In this document: positions 9,528-18,152 of the stretch, one piece after another
How positions within the stretch are numbered: position 1 is the stretch's first letter
Layout: each line of letters opens with the position of its first letter
The notes under the pieces: model-generated
The model's database searches: none
Told to the model about the DNA's origin: nothing
The model's input: the letters and a program-made list of their open reading frames with translations, nothing else
Made by a program: the position numbers and the translations under genes
NCBI RefSeq assembly: GCF_014200505.1
Contig: NZ_JACHBX010000006.1
Coordinates: forward strand, 124,001-188,000
From: Massilia aurea
GTDB taxonomy: Bacteria; Pseudomonadota; Gammaproteobacteria; Burkholderiales; Burkholderiaceae_D
Direction: 5' to 3'
DNA: 64,000 nt

Positions 9528-10294
9528 TAGCGCGGCTGCCCCTCAGGAATGAACACATAGCCCAGGCCCCAGACGGTCTGGATGTACAGCGGGCTGGACG
9601 GATCGGGTTCGATCAGCTTGCGCAGGCGCGAGATCTGGACGTCGAGCGAGCGGTCGAACACTTCGTATTCGCGGCCACGGGCCAGTTCCATCAGTTTTTC
9701 GCGTGACAGCGGCTGGCGTGCATGGCGCGCAAACACCTTGAGCACCGAGAATTCGCCGGTGGTCAACGGGACGGTCTCGCCGTTTTTCTTCAGCGTGCGC
9801 GTGCCGAGATCAAGGATGAAGTCGCCGAACTCGAAGGTTTGCGGGGTTTCCGATGGCGCGCCAGGGATTTCGTCGGGGCCTTTGCGGCGCAGCACCGCGC
9901 CGATGCGGGCCACCAGTTCGCGCGGGTTGAATGGCTTGGGCAGATAGTCGTCGGCGCCCATCTCGAGGCCGACGATGCGGTCGACGTCTTCACCCTTTGC
10001 TGTGAGCATGATGATCGGGGTCTGGTCGCCGGCGCCGCGCAAACGGCGGCAGATCGACAGGCCGTCTTCGCCGGGCAGCATCAGGTCGAGCACGAGCAGG
10101 TCATAGCGTTCGCGCAGCCACAGCTTGTTCATGGCGGGTGCGCTCTCGGCGGTCACGACCTGGAAACCCTGTTCGGTCAGATAACGGCGCAGCAGATCGC
10201 GCAGGCGCACGTCGTCGTCCACGACCATGATCTTGGCGGAGTGGCCGCCCTGCGTGCCGGTACCCACGTTAATGTTCGGAGTCGTTGAAGTCAT
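9527..10294 (-). CDS. ompR: OmpR response regulator
   Basis: About 255 residues from ATG 10294; the frame is open further upstream, but MTSTTPN is the sensible start because the receiver begins 16 residues later (KIMVVDDDVRLRD). Receiver phospho-acceptor is D70 in VLDLMLPG; the lysine is in LPKPFNP. The C-terminal winged-helix DNA-binding domain carries LTTGEFSVLKVF and ends with VWGLGYVF, typical of the OmpR/PhoB class. It is first in the two-gene ompR-envZ operon. The N-terminus is about 15 residues longer than in E. coli OmpR. Confidence 0.95.
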   Translation of the reverse strand: MTSTTPNINVGTGTQGGHSAKIMVVDDDVRLRDLLRRYLTEQGFQVVTAESAPAMNKLWLRERYDLLVLDLMLPGEDGLSICRRLRGAGDQTPIIMLTAKGEDVDRIVGLEMGADDYLPKPFNPRELVARIGAVLRRKGPDEIPGAPSETPQTFEFGDFILDLGTRTLKKNGETVPLTTGEFSVLKVFARHARQPLSREKLMELARGREYEVFDRSLDVQISRLRKLIEPDPSSPLYIQTVWGLGYVFIPEGQPR

Positions 10295-10494
10295 GGAACT
10301 GTCCAGAATTGTCAGATGAATGTCGCTATGGTAACTTCTTATGGCTGCGCCGCAGGCACGACTCAGCTCAGCCATTACAATGTGTTACAAACTTTACCCA
10401 ATTAGTCTTACCCCGCCTGCGCGATCAACCTACACTGGCGTCAAGTGATCAACACAGCTTATCCGTTTATCAGGCATCACGGAAGAGGAACACC

Positions 10495-10860
10495 ATGAAC
10501 CACGCGCTCAACGACAATCCAGCAGCACCCGGTACCGCTTGCGGCCGGTTGGCACGGCTTGTGCGCCTTGGTGTTTTCGCCTGCGCCCTTGCGGCAACCG
10601 GTGCCGGTGCATTGGCCCAGGACCAGGACCGCAACCGCCGCAGCGATGACGCCCAGGCGCGCGAGCGTTACGAGATGCAGGCGCAGCGCGACGCGCGCGC
10701 ATTCGAAGTGCGCGAGCAGGGCCGCCGCAATGCCGAGGTCCAGCAGGACACGGTGCGCGAAGAGCGGCCGCGCGGACGCCTGTCGCCGGACGAGCGGCGC
10801 GACCTGCGTCGCCAGATCAAGGAAGGCGCTGACCTGTATCCCAGTTCGCGCCGCCGCTGA
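10495..10860 (+). CDS. Small exported basic protein, function unknown
   Basis: 121 residues; ATG 10495 follows GAAGAGGAA. Residues 1-41 form a long signal peptide (hydrophobic 28-40, cleavage likely after GALA-QD). The mature part is highly charged (Arg/Asp/Glu/Gln-rich, probably helical) and ends in RLSPDERRDLRRQIKEGA and DLYPSSRRR. A closely similar closing motif recurs in small uncharacterised periplasmic proteins of Burkholderiales; I recall the motif but no function. A hairpin terminator follows 22 bases after the stop. Confidence 0.7.
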   Translation: MNHALNDNPAAPGTACGRLARLVRLGVFACALAATGAGALAQDQDRNRRSDDAQARERYEMQAQRDARAFEVREQGRRNAEVQQDTVREERPRGRLSPDERRDLRRQIKEGADLYPSSRRR

Positions 10861-10881
10861 CAGGCGGCTGTTTCAGTAACG

Positions 10882-10906
10882 ACAACGGCGCCTCTGGCGC
10901 CGTTGT
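10882..10906 (+). terminator. Hairpin terminator after the small exported protein
   Basis: Perfect 11-bp stem: ACAACGGCGCC pairs with GGCGCCGTTGT around a TCT loop. No U-tract follows, so termination is inferred from the strong stem and the position 22 bases after a stop codon. The symmetric stem could act in either direction. Confidence 0.6.
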
Positions 10907-11101
10907 TGCGTCTGGCGTTTGATCAGCCTCAACGCATGGGGCTGGCCCCGGCTGACACTGCCGCGTCCATCCGTGTCCATTTTCTTTTTCGCAAATATTA
11001 TTGCTATATGTTTATTTAATTAGCGCAACATGCTATGTTGGCGGGCGCCTTACTGTTGGTAAGGTTTTTCGCCAACAATATCCGTCACCTGGAGCGCAAA
11101 C

Positions 11102-12979
11102 GTGTCCGATGTCGCCTTGTCTTCTGCAGCACGCTTTGATTTTGACGGGCCCGAACACTGCATCGTCCAGCGCGAGGACGGCGTGTATGCCGACCCGGAA
11201 GCGCTCGGCACGACACTCGCGGCGGCGCTCGACAACCTGCTGCGCGCCGGTCACTATCTGGCGGGCCTCGATTACCCGATACTGATCAAAGCCCTGTATG
11301 ACCATGGCCCGGCGTTGCCACGCGATGCTGCGGGCCGGGTGCAGGTGTGCATCGCCAATCACATCCTGCCGTTCACGCCGGCCCGCCAGTCGCTGTACCG
11401 GTCAGCCAAAATCACGGACGGCCAGGCCGAATACTATTTCGAACCAGTGGTCGAACCGGATCCCGACGGCGGCGAGCGGCCAGCCGCGCTCGATGCCGAC
11501 GAATTCGTCGCCGACCTGTGGATCAAGGGGATCCGCTTCGGCGCCGATGTCGCCGCCATCGCCGAGGCCATCGGCAAGGGCGCGGCTGGCCGCTGCGTGG
11601 TGGCGCGCCGCCTCGCGCCCGTCGATGGCGACGCCGCGCGCGTCGAAGAAGTCACGAGCGAACTGCACCGCAGCAATGCGCCGCTCCAGCTGGCCAATGG
11701 CAAGCTCGACCTCATGAGCTTCCAGAACCGCTTTCCGCAAGTGCGCATGGGGACGCGCCTGCTGCGCAAGGTGCCACGCACGGCGGGCAGCCCGGGTTTC
11801 GAACTGACCGGCATTTTGCTCCTGGCCCAGATCGGGGCGGACCTCGACCTGGCCGCATACGCCGGCGAAGGCACCGGCATCGACATCGTGCCCGCCGGCG
11901 AATTTTTGATCGCGCGCCGCGACGGCTTTTTGAATGTCGATCCCGACAGCAGCCGCATCGCCATCTCCGACAAGATCGTCAGCCGCGATGGCGTCAGCGC
12001 CAGGACCACAGGCAACCTGAACCTGAGTGGCGATTACGAAGAATTCGGCGAAGTCCAGGAACAGCGCACCATCGAAGGCGACAACATCACCGTGCATGCG
12101 GACGTGTATGGCCACGTGCTCTCGCGCGGCGGCGTCATCCGCCTGGAGCGCAACCTGGTTGGCGGCAGTGCGCGCAATATGAACGGCGGCGTGCGCGTGC
12201 TGGGCGTGGCCTCCAGCGCGACGATCCAGGCGGCCCGGGGCGACGTGGTGCTGGGACGGGCCGAGAACTGCGTGATTTCCGGTGCCCGCATCCGGGTCGA
12301 CACCGCGATCAACTGTGAAATCATGGGCGACGACGTCGAGGTCACACATGCCGAGGGCAGCGCGATTGCCGGCCGGCGTGTCCGGATCGGCCACGCCGCG
12401 CCGTGGAAGCAGGGCGAGATGCTGGTGTATCTGCTGCGGCCTGATTGCGCGCGCATCGACGATGCCATGGCCCAGGTGCGCGAGCGGATCGGGCAGTTCG
12501 GCCAGCTCGCAGCACGCCACCGCGCATCGATCGAGACGCTGACGGCCCAGCCGCACCTGAGCACCTACCTGAAGATCGCGCCGCGCATCCGCAGTGGCGA
12601 CCTGGTCCTCAAGCCCGAGCAGGTACCGCAATTCCAGCGCATGACCGATACCGCGGGGCCGGCGCTCAAGGAGCTCGGCCGCCTGTCGGACGAAGCGAAA
12701 AAGCTCGACGCCGAACGGCAGTCGGGGATGGCGGTGCTGGGTCGCCTGGAAGCGCAGCGCTACGACCGCGTCGGCGCGGCGCAGATCGCACTCGAGGCCA
12801 TCGCCGGTGAGGTGCAGGTACGCGCGTTGCCGTACGAGCCGGATCTTGGCTGCATCTGGGACCAGGGGCCGCGCGACATCCGGCTGCGCCTGCGCGACGC
12901 CATCGGCACCGAATTGCTGCATGCCGGCCGCGAGGGCGCCTGGGCCTGGGATTCTGCATCCGCGACCGCCATGGGGTGA
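11102..12979 (+). CDS. DUF342/FapA family protein (flagellar assembly protein A-like)
   Basis: 625 residues; GTG 11102 follows GGAG at eight bases. The N-terminal ~200 residues are an alpha/beta domain. From about 240 the protein has the FapA core (TGIDIVPAGEFLIARRDGF) and then a right-handed beta-helix-like stretch with recurrent short turns (GNLNLSGDYEE, GVRVLGVASSATIQAARGDV, ENCVISGARIRV). The C-terminal ~150 residues look coiled-coil. FapA-family proteins are cytoplasmic; in some bacteria they affect flagellar polarity or number, or act with signalling proteins. A stand-alone CheW follows 98 bases later on the same strand, which suggests a signalling or motility role. The locus is 23 kb from the flhDC block. 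Confidence 0.85.
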   Translation: MSDVALSSAARFDFDGPEHCIVQREDGVYADPEALGTTLAAALDNLLRAGHYLAGLDYPILIKALYDHGPALPRDAAGRVQVCIANHILPFTPARQSLYRSAKITDGQAEYYFEPVVEPDPDGGERPAALDADEFVADLWIKGIRFGADVAAIAEAIGKGAAGRCVVARRLAPVDGDAARVEEVTSELHRSNAPLQLANGKLDLMSFQNRFPQVRMGTRLLRKVPRTAGSPGFELTGILLLAQIGADLDLAAYAGEGTGIDIVPAGEFLIARRDGFLNVDPDSSRIAISDKIVSRDGVSARTTGNLNLSGDYEEFGEVQEQRTIEGDNITVHADVYGHVLSRGGVIRLERNLVGGSARNMNGGVRVLGVASSATIQAARGDVVLGRAENCVISGARIRVDTAINCEIMGDDVEVTHAEGSAIAGRRVRIGHAAPWKQGEMLVYLLRPDCARIDDAMAQVRERIGQFGQLAARHRASIETLTAQPHLSTYLKIAPRIRSGDLVLKPEQVPQFQRMTDTAGPALKELGRLSDEAKKLDAERQSGMAVLGRLEAQRYDRVGAAQIALEAIAGEVQVRALPYEPDLGCIWDQGPRDIRLRLRDAIGTELLHAGREGAWAWDSASATAMG

Positions 12980-13077
12980 TCCTCCCCCCCCGGGAGCGGC
13001 CAGTCTGAATTGATGGTAGTCAACATCAGGCTGGGAGGCAGGCATACGATGGTGGTCGGACTGACGAAGGATCCACC

Positions 13078-13560
13078 ATGCACACCACATCGCGCGCGCC
13101 ACGGTCTGGCGCACCCCGGGATTACCTCAGCTTCATGCTCGACGGGCAGGAGTACGGACTCGATTGCGCGCGCGTGCAAGAACTCAAACTGCTCAAGTCC
13201 CTTGAACGCTTCGCGGAAGACGGCGACATCATCGGCGGCGTGGCGCTGTCGCATGGCGTGATCCTGCCGGTGATCGATATGCGCACCACTGCTACCCAAG
13301 TAGTGGATGCGCACGGCGGTGTGGTGCACCCCGACACCGACGTGATCATCCTGCGCCTGTCGAGCGGTCTGGTAGGAATGGTGGTGGAAGGGGTGACGGG
13401 CATCGTGCACGTGCGCCCGGAGGCCGTGCAAACCGTCCCGGGCGAGGCGGGCGCCAGTTACCTGATCGGCATTGCCCGCATCGACGGCCGGTGCGTCGTG
13501 TTGATCGACATCGATGGCCTGATGTCGTTGTCACCGCGGCGGCCGCTCCGGGCCGCCTGA
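13078..13560 (+). CDS. Single-domain CheW-like coupling protein
   Basis: 160 residues; one CheW domain from DYLSFMLDGQEYGLD (about 15-30) to the end. Family marks: ILPVIDMR, GLVGMVVEGVTGIVHV and YLIGIARIDGRCVVLIDID. CheW proteins link chemoreceptors to CheA at the inner membrane. It is not the canonical CheW of this genome, which sits at 43460-43963 inside the che operon. It is shorter at the N-terminus and follows a DUF342 gene, so it may serve a separate receptor or array. It converges with yheS with only 18 bases between. Confidence 0.88.
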   Translation: MHTTSRAPRSGAPRDYLSFMLDGQEYGLDCARVQELKLLKSLERFAEDGDIIGGVALSHGVILPVIDMRTTATQVVDAHGGVVHPDTDVIILRLSSGLVGMVVEGVTGIVHVRPEAVQTVPGEAGASYLIGIARIDGRCVVLIDIDGLMSLSPRRPLRAA

Positions 13561-13578
13561 CGGCGTCGTACTGCCAGC

Positions 13579-15552
13579 TTACGCCAGCGCTTCCAGCTGT
13601 TCCTGCAACTCTAGCCACTCCATCTCGAACGTTTCCAGATCGCGCGCGACGAATGCCTGGTCGGCCACCAGCGTCTTGAGACGATCCTTGTTGTGCGCAT
13701 CGTAGATCGTCGGGTCGAGCAGGGCGGCATCGATCGTGGCCTTCTTTGCCTGCAGCTTGGCCATCTGCTCGTCCAGACGCTTGACCTTGTTCTCGATCGG
13801 TTTGCGCTGCGCGGCATTGCGCTGGCGTTCTTCGGCGCCCAGGCGCTTCTGTTCCTTGCGCTCGGCCGGCGTGGCGCTCGGCACCGGCGCGACGGGTGCA
13901 GCGGCCTTGGCCAGCGGCAGGATGTCGGTGCCTTTGCCCAGCTTGGTCTTGAACAGCCAGTCCTTGTAGTCGTCCAGGTCGCCATCGAACGGTTGCAAGC
14001 GGCCGTCTGCGACGATGATGAATTCATCGGTCGTCGCGCGCAGCAGGTGACGATCGTGGGACACGACGATCAGCGTGCCTTCGAACTGCGCCAGCGCCAT
14101 CGTCAGCGCCTCGCGCGTTTCCAGGTCCAGGTGGTTGGTCGGTTCATCGAGCAGCAGCAGGTTCGGGCGCTGCCAGACGATCAACGCCAGCGCCAGACGC
14201 GCTTTCTCGCCGCCCGAGAACGGCTTGATCGAGCTGGTCACCATGTCGCCCGGGAAGTTGAAACTACCCAGGAAGTTGCGCAGTTCTTGCTCGCGCACGG
14301 TCGGCGCGATCTTGGCCAGGTGCCACAGCGGCGATTCATCGTGGCGCAGCATCTCGACCTGGTGCTGGGCGAAGTAGCCGATCGACAGGCCTTTACCAAT
14401 GGTCGCTTCGCCGGTCAGCGGCATCAGCTCGCCCGCGATGGTCTTGATCAGCGTCGATTTACCGGCGCCGTTCACACCCAGCAGGCCAATGCGCTGGCCG
14501 ATGGTCAGCGAAAAGTCGATGTGGTTGACGATGGTTTTCTTGCCGACCTTGTCGCCATGCTCGTCGAGCAGGAAGTAGCCGGCGTCGACCTTGTCGAGCA
14601 CCAGCAGCGGATTCGGGGCCGACAACGGCTCGCGGAAGTCGAACGAGAACTCGGCCGCGGCGCGCAGCGGCGCCAGCTCTTCCATCTTGGCCAGGGCCTT
14701 CATGCGGCTCTGGGCCTGGCGCGCCTTGGAGGCTTGCGCCTTGAAGCGGTTGACGAACGACTCGAGGTGCGCGCGCTGGCGCTGCTGCTTCTCGAGTGCG
14801 CCAGCGGCCAGGATCATCTGGGCGGCGCGCTGGCGCTCGAAGCCCGAGTAGTTGGCCGTGTAGCGCTTCAGCTTGCGCTCGTCGATATGCACGATCACGT
14901 TGACGACTTCATCGAGGAAGTCGCGATCGTGGGAAATGATGATCAGGGTGCCCGTGTAGCGCTTGAGCCAGTCTTCGAGCCAGATGATCGCATCCAGATC
15001 CAGGTGGTTGGTCGGTTCATCGAGCAGCAGCAGGTCGGACGGGCACATCAGTGCCTGCGCCAGGTTCAGGCGCATGCGCCAGCCGCCCGAGAAGCTCGCC
15101 ACCGGCTGGTTCATCTGCGCCAGCGAAAAGCCCAGGCCCAGCAGCAGTTGCTCGCCGCGCGACTGCACCGTGTAGCCATCGGCGTCGGCCAGCATGCCAT
15201 GCAGCTCGCCCAGGCGCATGCCGTGGGCGTCGACGTCCGGGTGCGATTCCAGCTCTTCCAGCTCGGCCTGGAGTTTACGCAGGCCGACGTCGCCGTCGAT
15301 GGCGTAATCGAGCGCCGCGCGGTCCAGCGCTGGCGTCTCTTGCGCCACGTATGCCATGCGCCATTTGGCCGGGAAGTCGATCTGGCCCTGGTCCGGGTGC
15401 AGCTCGTTACGGAGCATGCCGAACAGGCTCGATTTGCCGGCGCCGTTGGCGCCGATCAGGCCGATCTTGTCGCCCGGGTTGAGGGTCAGGTCGGCATCGA
15501 CGAGCAGCGGCTTGGTGCCGCGCATCAGGCTGACGTTCTGGATACGGATCAT
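13579..15552 (-). CDS. yheS: ABC-F ATPase, YheS type
   Basis: 657 residues with two ABC nucleotide-binding domains and no membrane segments. First domain: Walker A GANGAGKSS, signature SGGWRMR, Walker B LLLLDEPTNHLD. Linker (P-site tolerance motif region, about 240-310) is Lys/Arg/Gln-rich. Second domain: GVNGAGKST, SGGEKAR, LLLLDEPTNHLD. The tail from about 560 is a coiled coil. ABC-F proteins act on the ribosome rather than in transport. The similarity to E. coli YheS runs end to end (for example QETPALDRAALDYAIDGD). Last gene of a minus-strand group. Confidence 0.93.
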   Translation of the reverse strand: MIRIQNVSLMRGTKPLLVDADLTLNPGDKIGLIGANGAGKSSLFGMLRNELHPDQGQIDFPAKWRMAYVAQETPALDRAALDYAIDGDVGLRKLQAELEELESHPDVDAHGMRLGELHGMLADADGYTVQSRGEQLLLGLGFSLAQMNQPVASFSGGWRMRLNLAQALMCPSDLLLLDEPTNHLDLDAIIWLEDWLKRYTGTLIIISHDRDFLDEVVNVIVHIDERKLKRYTANYSGFERQRAAQMILAAGALEKQQRQRAHLESFVNRFKAQASKARQAQSRMKALAKMEELAPLRAAAEFSFDFREPLSAPNPLLVLDKVDAGYFLLDEHGDKVGKKTIVNHIDFSLTIGQRIGLLGVNGAGKSTLIKTIAGELMPLTGEATIGKGLSIGYFAQHQVEMLRHDESPLWHLAKIAPTVREQELRNFLGSFNFPGDMVTSSIKPFSGGEKARLALALIVWQRPNLLLLDEPTNHLDLETREALTMALAQFEGTLIVVSHDRHLLRATTDEFIIVADGRLQPFDGDLDDYKDWLFKTKLGKGTDILPLAKAAAPVAPVPSATPAERKEQKRLGAEERQRNAAQRKPIENKVKRLDEQMAKLQAKKATIDAALLDPTIYDAHNKDRLKTLVADQAFVARDLETFEMEWLELQEQLEALA

Positions 15553-15571
15553 GGTGTCGCTATCTTGTTGT

Positions 15572-15673
15572 GTGGCCGGCTGTGCCGGCCACGCGGTGAT
15601 TGTGATGGGTTCCGGTTTTGTGCCGGATGATCTTGCTGGTATCGATCACCGCGTGGTCGGCATAGCCGACCAC
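15572..15673. repeat. REP-like inverted pair of palindromes
   Basis: Two hairpins face each other in the 150-base gap between prmB and yheS. The first (15572-15592) has arms GTGGCCGGC/GCCGGCCAC around TGT; the second (15653-15673) has arms GTGGTCGGC/GCCGACCAC around ATA. Each is flanked on the inner side by GCGGTGAT (15593-15600) or its reverse complement ATCACCGC (15645-15652). The pair is therefore an inverted duplication, as in BIME/REP elements. No other copy was seen in the window. It may act as an mRNA stabiliser or attenuator between prmB and yheS. Confidence 0.65.
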
Positions 15674-15702
15674 CCTACGATCAATGAGCGGCAGGAGTGT
15701 TG

Positions 15703-16593
15703 TTAAACGTTTTGCAGCTGTTCGGCCGTCAGCAGGAACACGGCGTCGTCGCCGATGCTCGTGGTCAGCCAGGTCAGGCCCAGGTGGCCGAAAGCGGCTT
15801 CGGCATACTCTCGCTCGTTGCCGATTTCGACCACCAGGATGCCTTCCGGCGTCAGGCGCTCGGCGGCGCCGGCGATGATCTTGCGCACCAGGTCCATGCC
15901 ATCTTCGCCGCCGGCCAGCGCGATCTGCGGCTCGACCATGTATTCCTGCGGCAGCGTGCGCATCGATTCGGCGTTCACGTACGGCGGGTTGGTGATGATC
16001 AGGTCGTACTTCTTGAACGGCACGTTCTCGTACAGGTCGGACTCGATCGGGTTCACGCGCCCTTCGAGTTTGTATTCGCGGATATTCGTTTCGGCCACGG
16101 CCAGCGCATCCTTCGAGATGTCGATCGCATCGACCACCGCGTTGGCAAACGTATCGGCCATCATGATCGCCAGGCAACCACTGCCGGTGCACAGCTCGAG
16201 CACGTTTTCCACGCCATCCGGGTCCACCAGCCATGGGCTGAATTGCTGCGGAATCAGCTCGGCGATGAACGAGCGCGGCACCAGTACGCGTTCGTCGACA
16301 TAGAAGCGGTATTCGCCCAGCCAGGCTTCCTTGGTGATGTAGGCGGCCGGCACGCGCTCGGTCACGCGGCGCTCGATCACGGCCAGCACCTGCAGCACTT
16401 CGTCGTCCAGCAGCTTGGCGTCGAGGAACGGCTCCAGGCGGTCGAGCGGCAGCTTCAGGGTGTGCAGGATCAGGTAGGCGGCTTCGTCGAACGCTTCGAC
16501 GCTGCCGTGGCCGAAGAACAGCTTGGCACCGTTGAAACGGGTGATCGCATAGCGCAGCAGGTCGCGCGGCGTGGAGAATGAGGTGGTGGTCAT
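15703..16593 (-). CDS. prmB: Ribosomal protein L3 N5-glutamine methyltransferase PrmB
   Basis: 296 residues. It methylates a glutamine of ribosomal protein L3 (uL3) using S-adenosylmethionine, in the cytoplasm. The SAM site LELCTGSGCLA and the catalytic NPPY at 202-205 (in ITNPPYVNAES) are clear. The N-terminus (DLLRYAITRFNGAKLFFGHG) is specific to PrmB and separates it from PrmC/HemK. It lies 25 bases downstream of dapE on the same strand and is probably cotranscribed. Confidence 0.95.
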   Translation of the reverse strand: MTTTSFSTPRDLLRYAITRFNGAKLFFGHGSVEAFDEAAYLILHTLKLPLDRLEPFLDAKLLDDEVLQVLAVIERRVTERVPAAYITKEAWLGEYRFYVDERVLVPRSFIAELIPQQFSPWLVDPDGVENVLELCTGSGCLAIMMADTFANAVVDAIDISKDALAVAETNIREYKLEGRVNPIESDLYENVPFKKYDLIITNPPYVNAESMRTLPQEYMVEPQIALAGGEDGMDLVRKIIAGAAERLTPEGILVVEIGNEREYAEAAFGHLGLTWLTTSIGDDAVFLLTAEQLQNV

Positions 16594-16618
16594 GGCCTGG
16601 ATGATGGGTTGTAAGACT

Positions 16619-17755
16619 TCAAGCGGCCAGCAGGCGCTGGAGCGTACGGCGATAGATATTCTTCAGGGGATCGATGTAGCGCAGTTCGATGTGCTCGTCG
16701 ATTTTGTGAATGCTGGCGTTCGGTGGGCCGAATTCTATCACCTGAGGGCAGATGCGGGCGATGAAGCGGCCATCCGAGGTCCCTCCGGAGGTCGATAATT
16801 CGGTCTGCACGCCCAGTTCGTCGCTGATCGCAGTGCAGACGGCGTCCGACAACGTGCCTTTCTCGGTCAGGAAGGGCAGGCCGGACAAGGTCCAGTCCAG
16901 ATCGTAGTCCAGGCCATGGCGATCCAGGATCGCATGCACCCGCGCCTGCAGGCCTTCGGCCGTGCTGGCGGTCGAGAAGCGGAAGTTGAAGTCCAGGCTC
17001 ACGCTGCCCGGGATCACGTTATTGGCGCCGGTGCCGGCGGCGATGTTCGACACTTGCCAGCTGGTGGGCGCGTAGTACTCGTTGCCTTCGTCCCACACTT
17101 CCAGCGTCAGCTCGGCCAGTGCCGGCGCGGCCTGGTGGATCGGATTGCGCGCCAGTTGCGGATAGGCGATGTGGCCCTGGACGCCATTGACCGTCAGGTG
17201 GCCCGACAGCGAACCGCGGCGGCCATTCTTGATCGTGTCGCCCAGCACGTGGTTCGAGGTCGGCTCGCCCACCAGGCAGTAGTCGGGCGCAACGCCCCGT
17301 TCTTCGAGAAGGTCGCAGACGATGGCCGTGCCGTCGACCGCCGGGCCTTCTTCGTCGCTCGTGATCAACAACGCGATCGAGCCGCGGTGGTCAGGATACG
17401 CAGCGATGAACTCTTCGCAGGCGACGACCATCGCCGCGATCGACGTCTTCATGTCGGAGGCGCCACGGCCGTACAGCTTGCCGTCGCGCTGCGTCGGCAT
17501 GAACGGCTCCGAGGTCCACTGGTGCAGCGGGCCGGCCGGCACCACATCGGTATGGCCGGCAAACACGAACAGCGGCGCATTCTCGCCCTTGCGGGCCCAC
17601 AGATTGGTCACGCCGTTCGAGACGATCGTCTCGCACACGAAGCCCAGCGGCGCCAGCAGTTCGATCAGGCGCTGCTGGCAACCCTTGTCCTGGGGCGTGA
17701 TCGAGTCGAGCGCGATCAGCTCTTCAGTGAGCAGCAGGGTGCGTGATGGCCTCAT
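16619..17755 (-). CDS. dapE: Succinyl-diaminopimelate desuccinylase
   Basis: 378 residues, the normal DapE length. It removes succinate from N-succinyl-L,L-diaminopimelate in lysine and peptidoglycan precursor synthesis. Di-zinc ligands are visible: H68 in FAGHTDVVPAG, D101 in RGASDMKTS, E135/E136 in TSDEEGPA; a late HKIDEH supplies the last His. The start ATG overlaps the stop of the upstream yffB-like gene (ATGA, 17752-17755). With dapD and dapC upstream on the same strand, three of the four succinylase-branch steps are grouped here. Confidence 0.97.
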   Translation of the reverse strand: MRPSRTLLLTEELIALDSITPQDKGCQQRLIELLAPLGFVCETIVSNGVTNLWARKGENAPLFVFAGHTDVVPAGPLHQWTSEPFMPTQRDGKLYGRGASDMKTSIAAMVVACEEFIAAYPDHRGSIALLITSDEEGPAVDGTAIVCDLLEERGVAPDYCLVGEPTSNHVLGDTIKNGRRGSLSGHLTVNGVQGHIAYPQLARNPIHQAAPALAELTLEVWDEGNEYYAPTSWQVSNIAAGTGANNVIPGSVSLDFNFRFSTASTAEGLQARVHAILDRHGLDYDLDWTLSGLPFLTEKGTLSDAVCTAISDELGVQTELSTSGGTSDGRFIARICPQVIEFGPPNASIHKIDEHIELRYIDPLKNIYRRTLQRLLAA

Positions 17756-18111
17756 GCTGCTGCCCCGAATTTTTCTTCAAATGCAGCCGGTGAAAAACCG
17801 ACCGTCACTGGTCCGGCGCCTTGCACGACCGGGCGCTTGATGACCGACGGGTTCTCGAGCATCAGCGCCATGGCGCTGTCGGCATCGACGATGGCCGCCT
17901 TGCGTTCGTCCGGCAAGTTGCGCCAGGTGGTGCCCTTGCGGTTGACCAGCGTAGTCCAGTCGAGGTCTTGCAGCCAGCTCTTCACCAGTTCAGGCGTAAG
18001 CCCCTGCTTCTTGAAGTCGTGGAAGGTGAAGTCGATGCCGTGATCCTGCAGCCAGGTGCGGGCTTTTTTCACGGTGTCGCAATTGGGGATGCCGTAGAGG
18101 GTAGTCGTCAT
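17752..18111 (-). CDS. yffB: Spx/ArsC-like (YffB) thioredoxin-fold protein
   Basis: 119 residues from ATG 18111; the frame is open 14 codons further upstream, but MTTTLYGIPNCDTVKK is the family start. A single cysteine, C11, lies in the NCDTVKKA motif of the ArsC/Spx/YffB group; the late motif SVIKRPVV holds the conserved Arg. These proteins resemble arsenate reductase, but YffB-type members are not known to reduce arsenate and may act on glutathione mixed disulphides. Its place directly before dapE (4-base overlap) is common in proteobacteria. Confidence 0.9.
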   Translation of the reverse strand: MTTTLYGIPNCDTVKKARTWLQDHGIDFTFHDFKKQGLTPELVKSWLQDLDWTTLVNRKGTTWRNLPDERKAAIVDADSAMALMLENPSVIKRPVVQGAGPVTVGFSPAAFEEKFGAAA

Positions 18112-18152
18112 GGGGGAAGTAAAATAGCGGGCGGCAGCACCGCCCGGGAACA

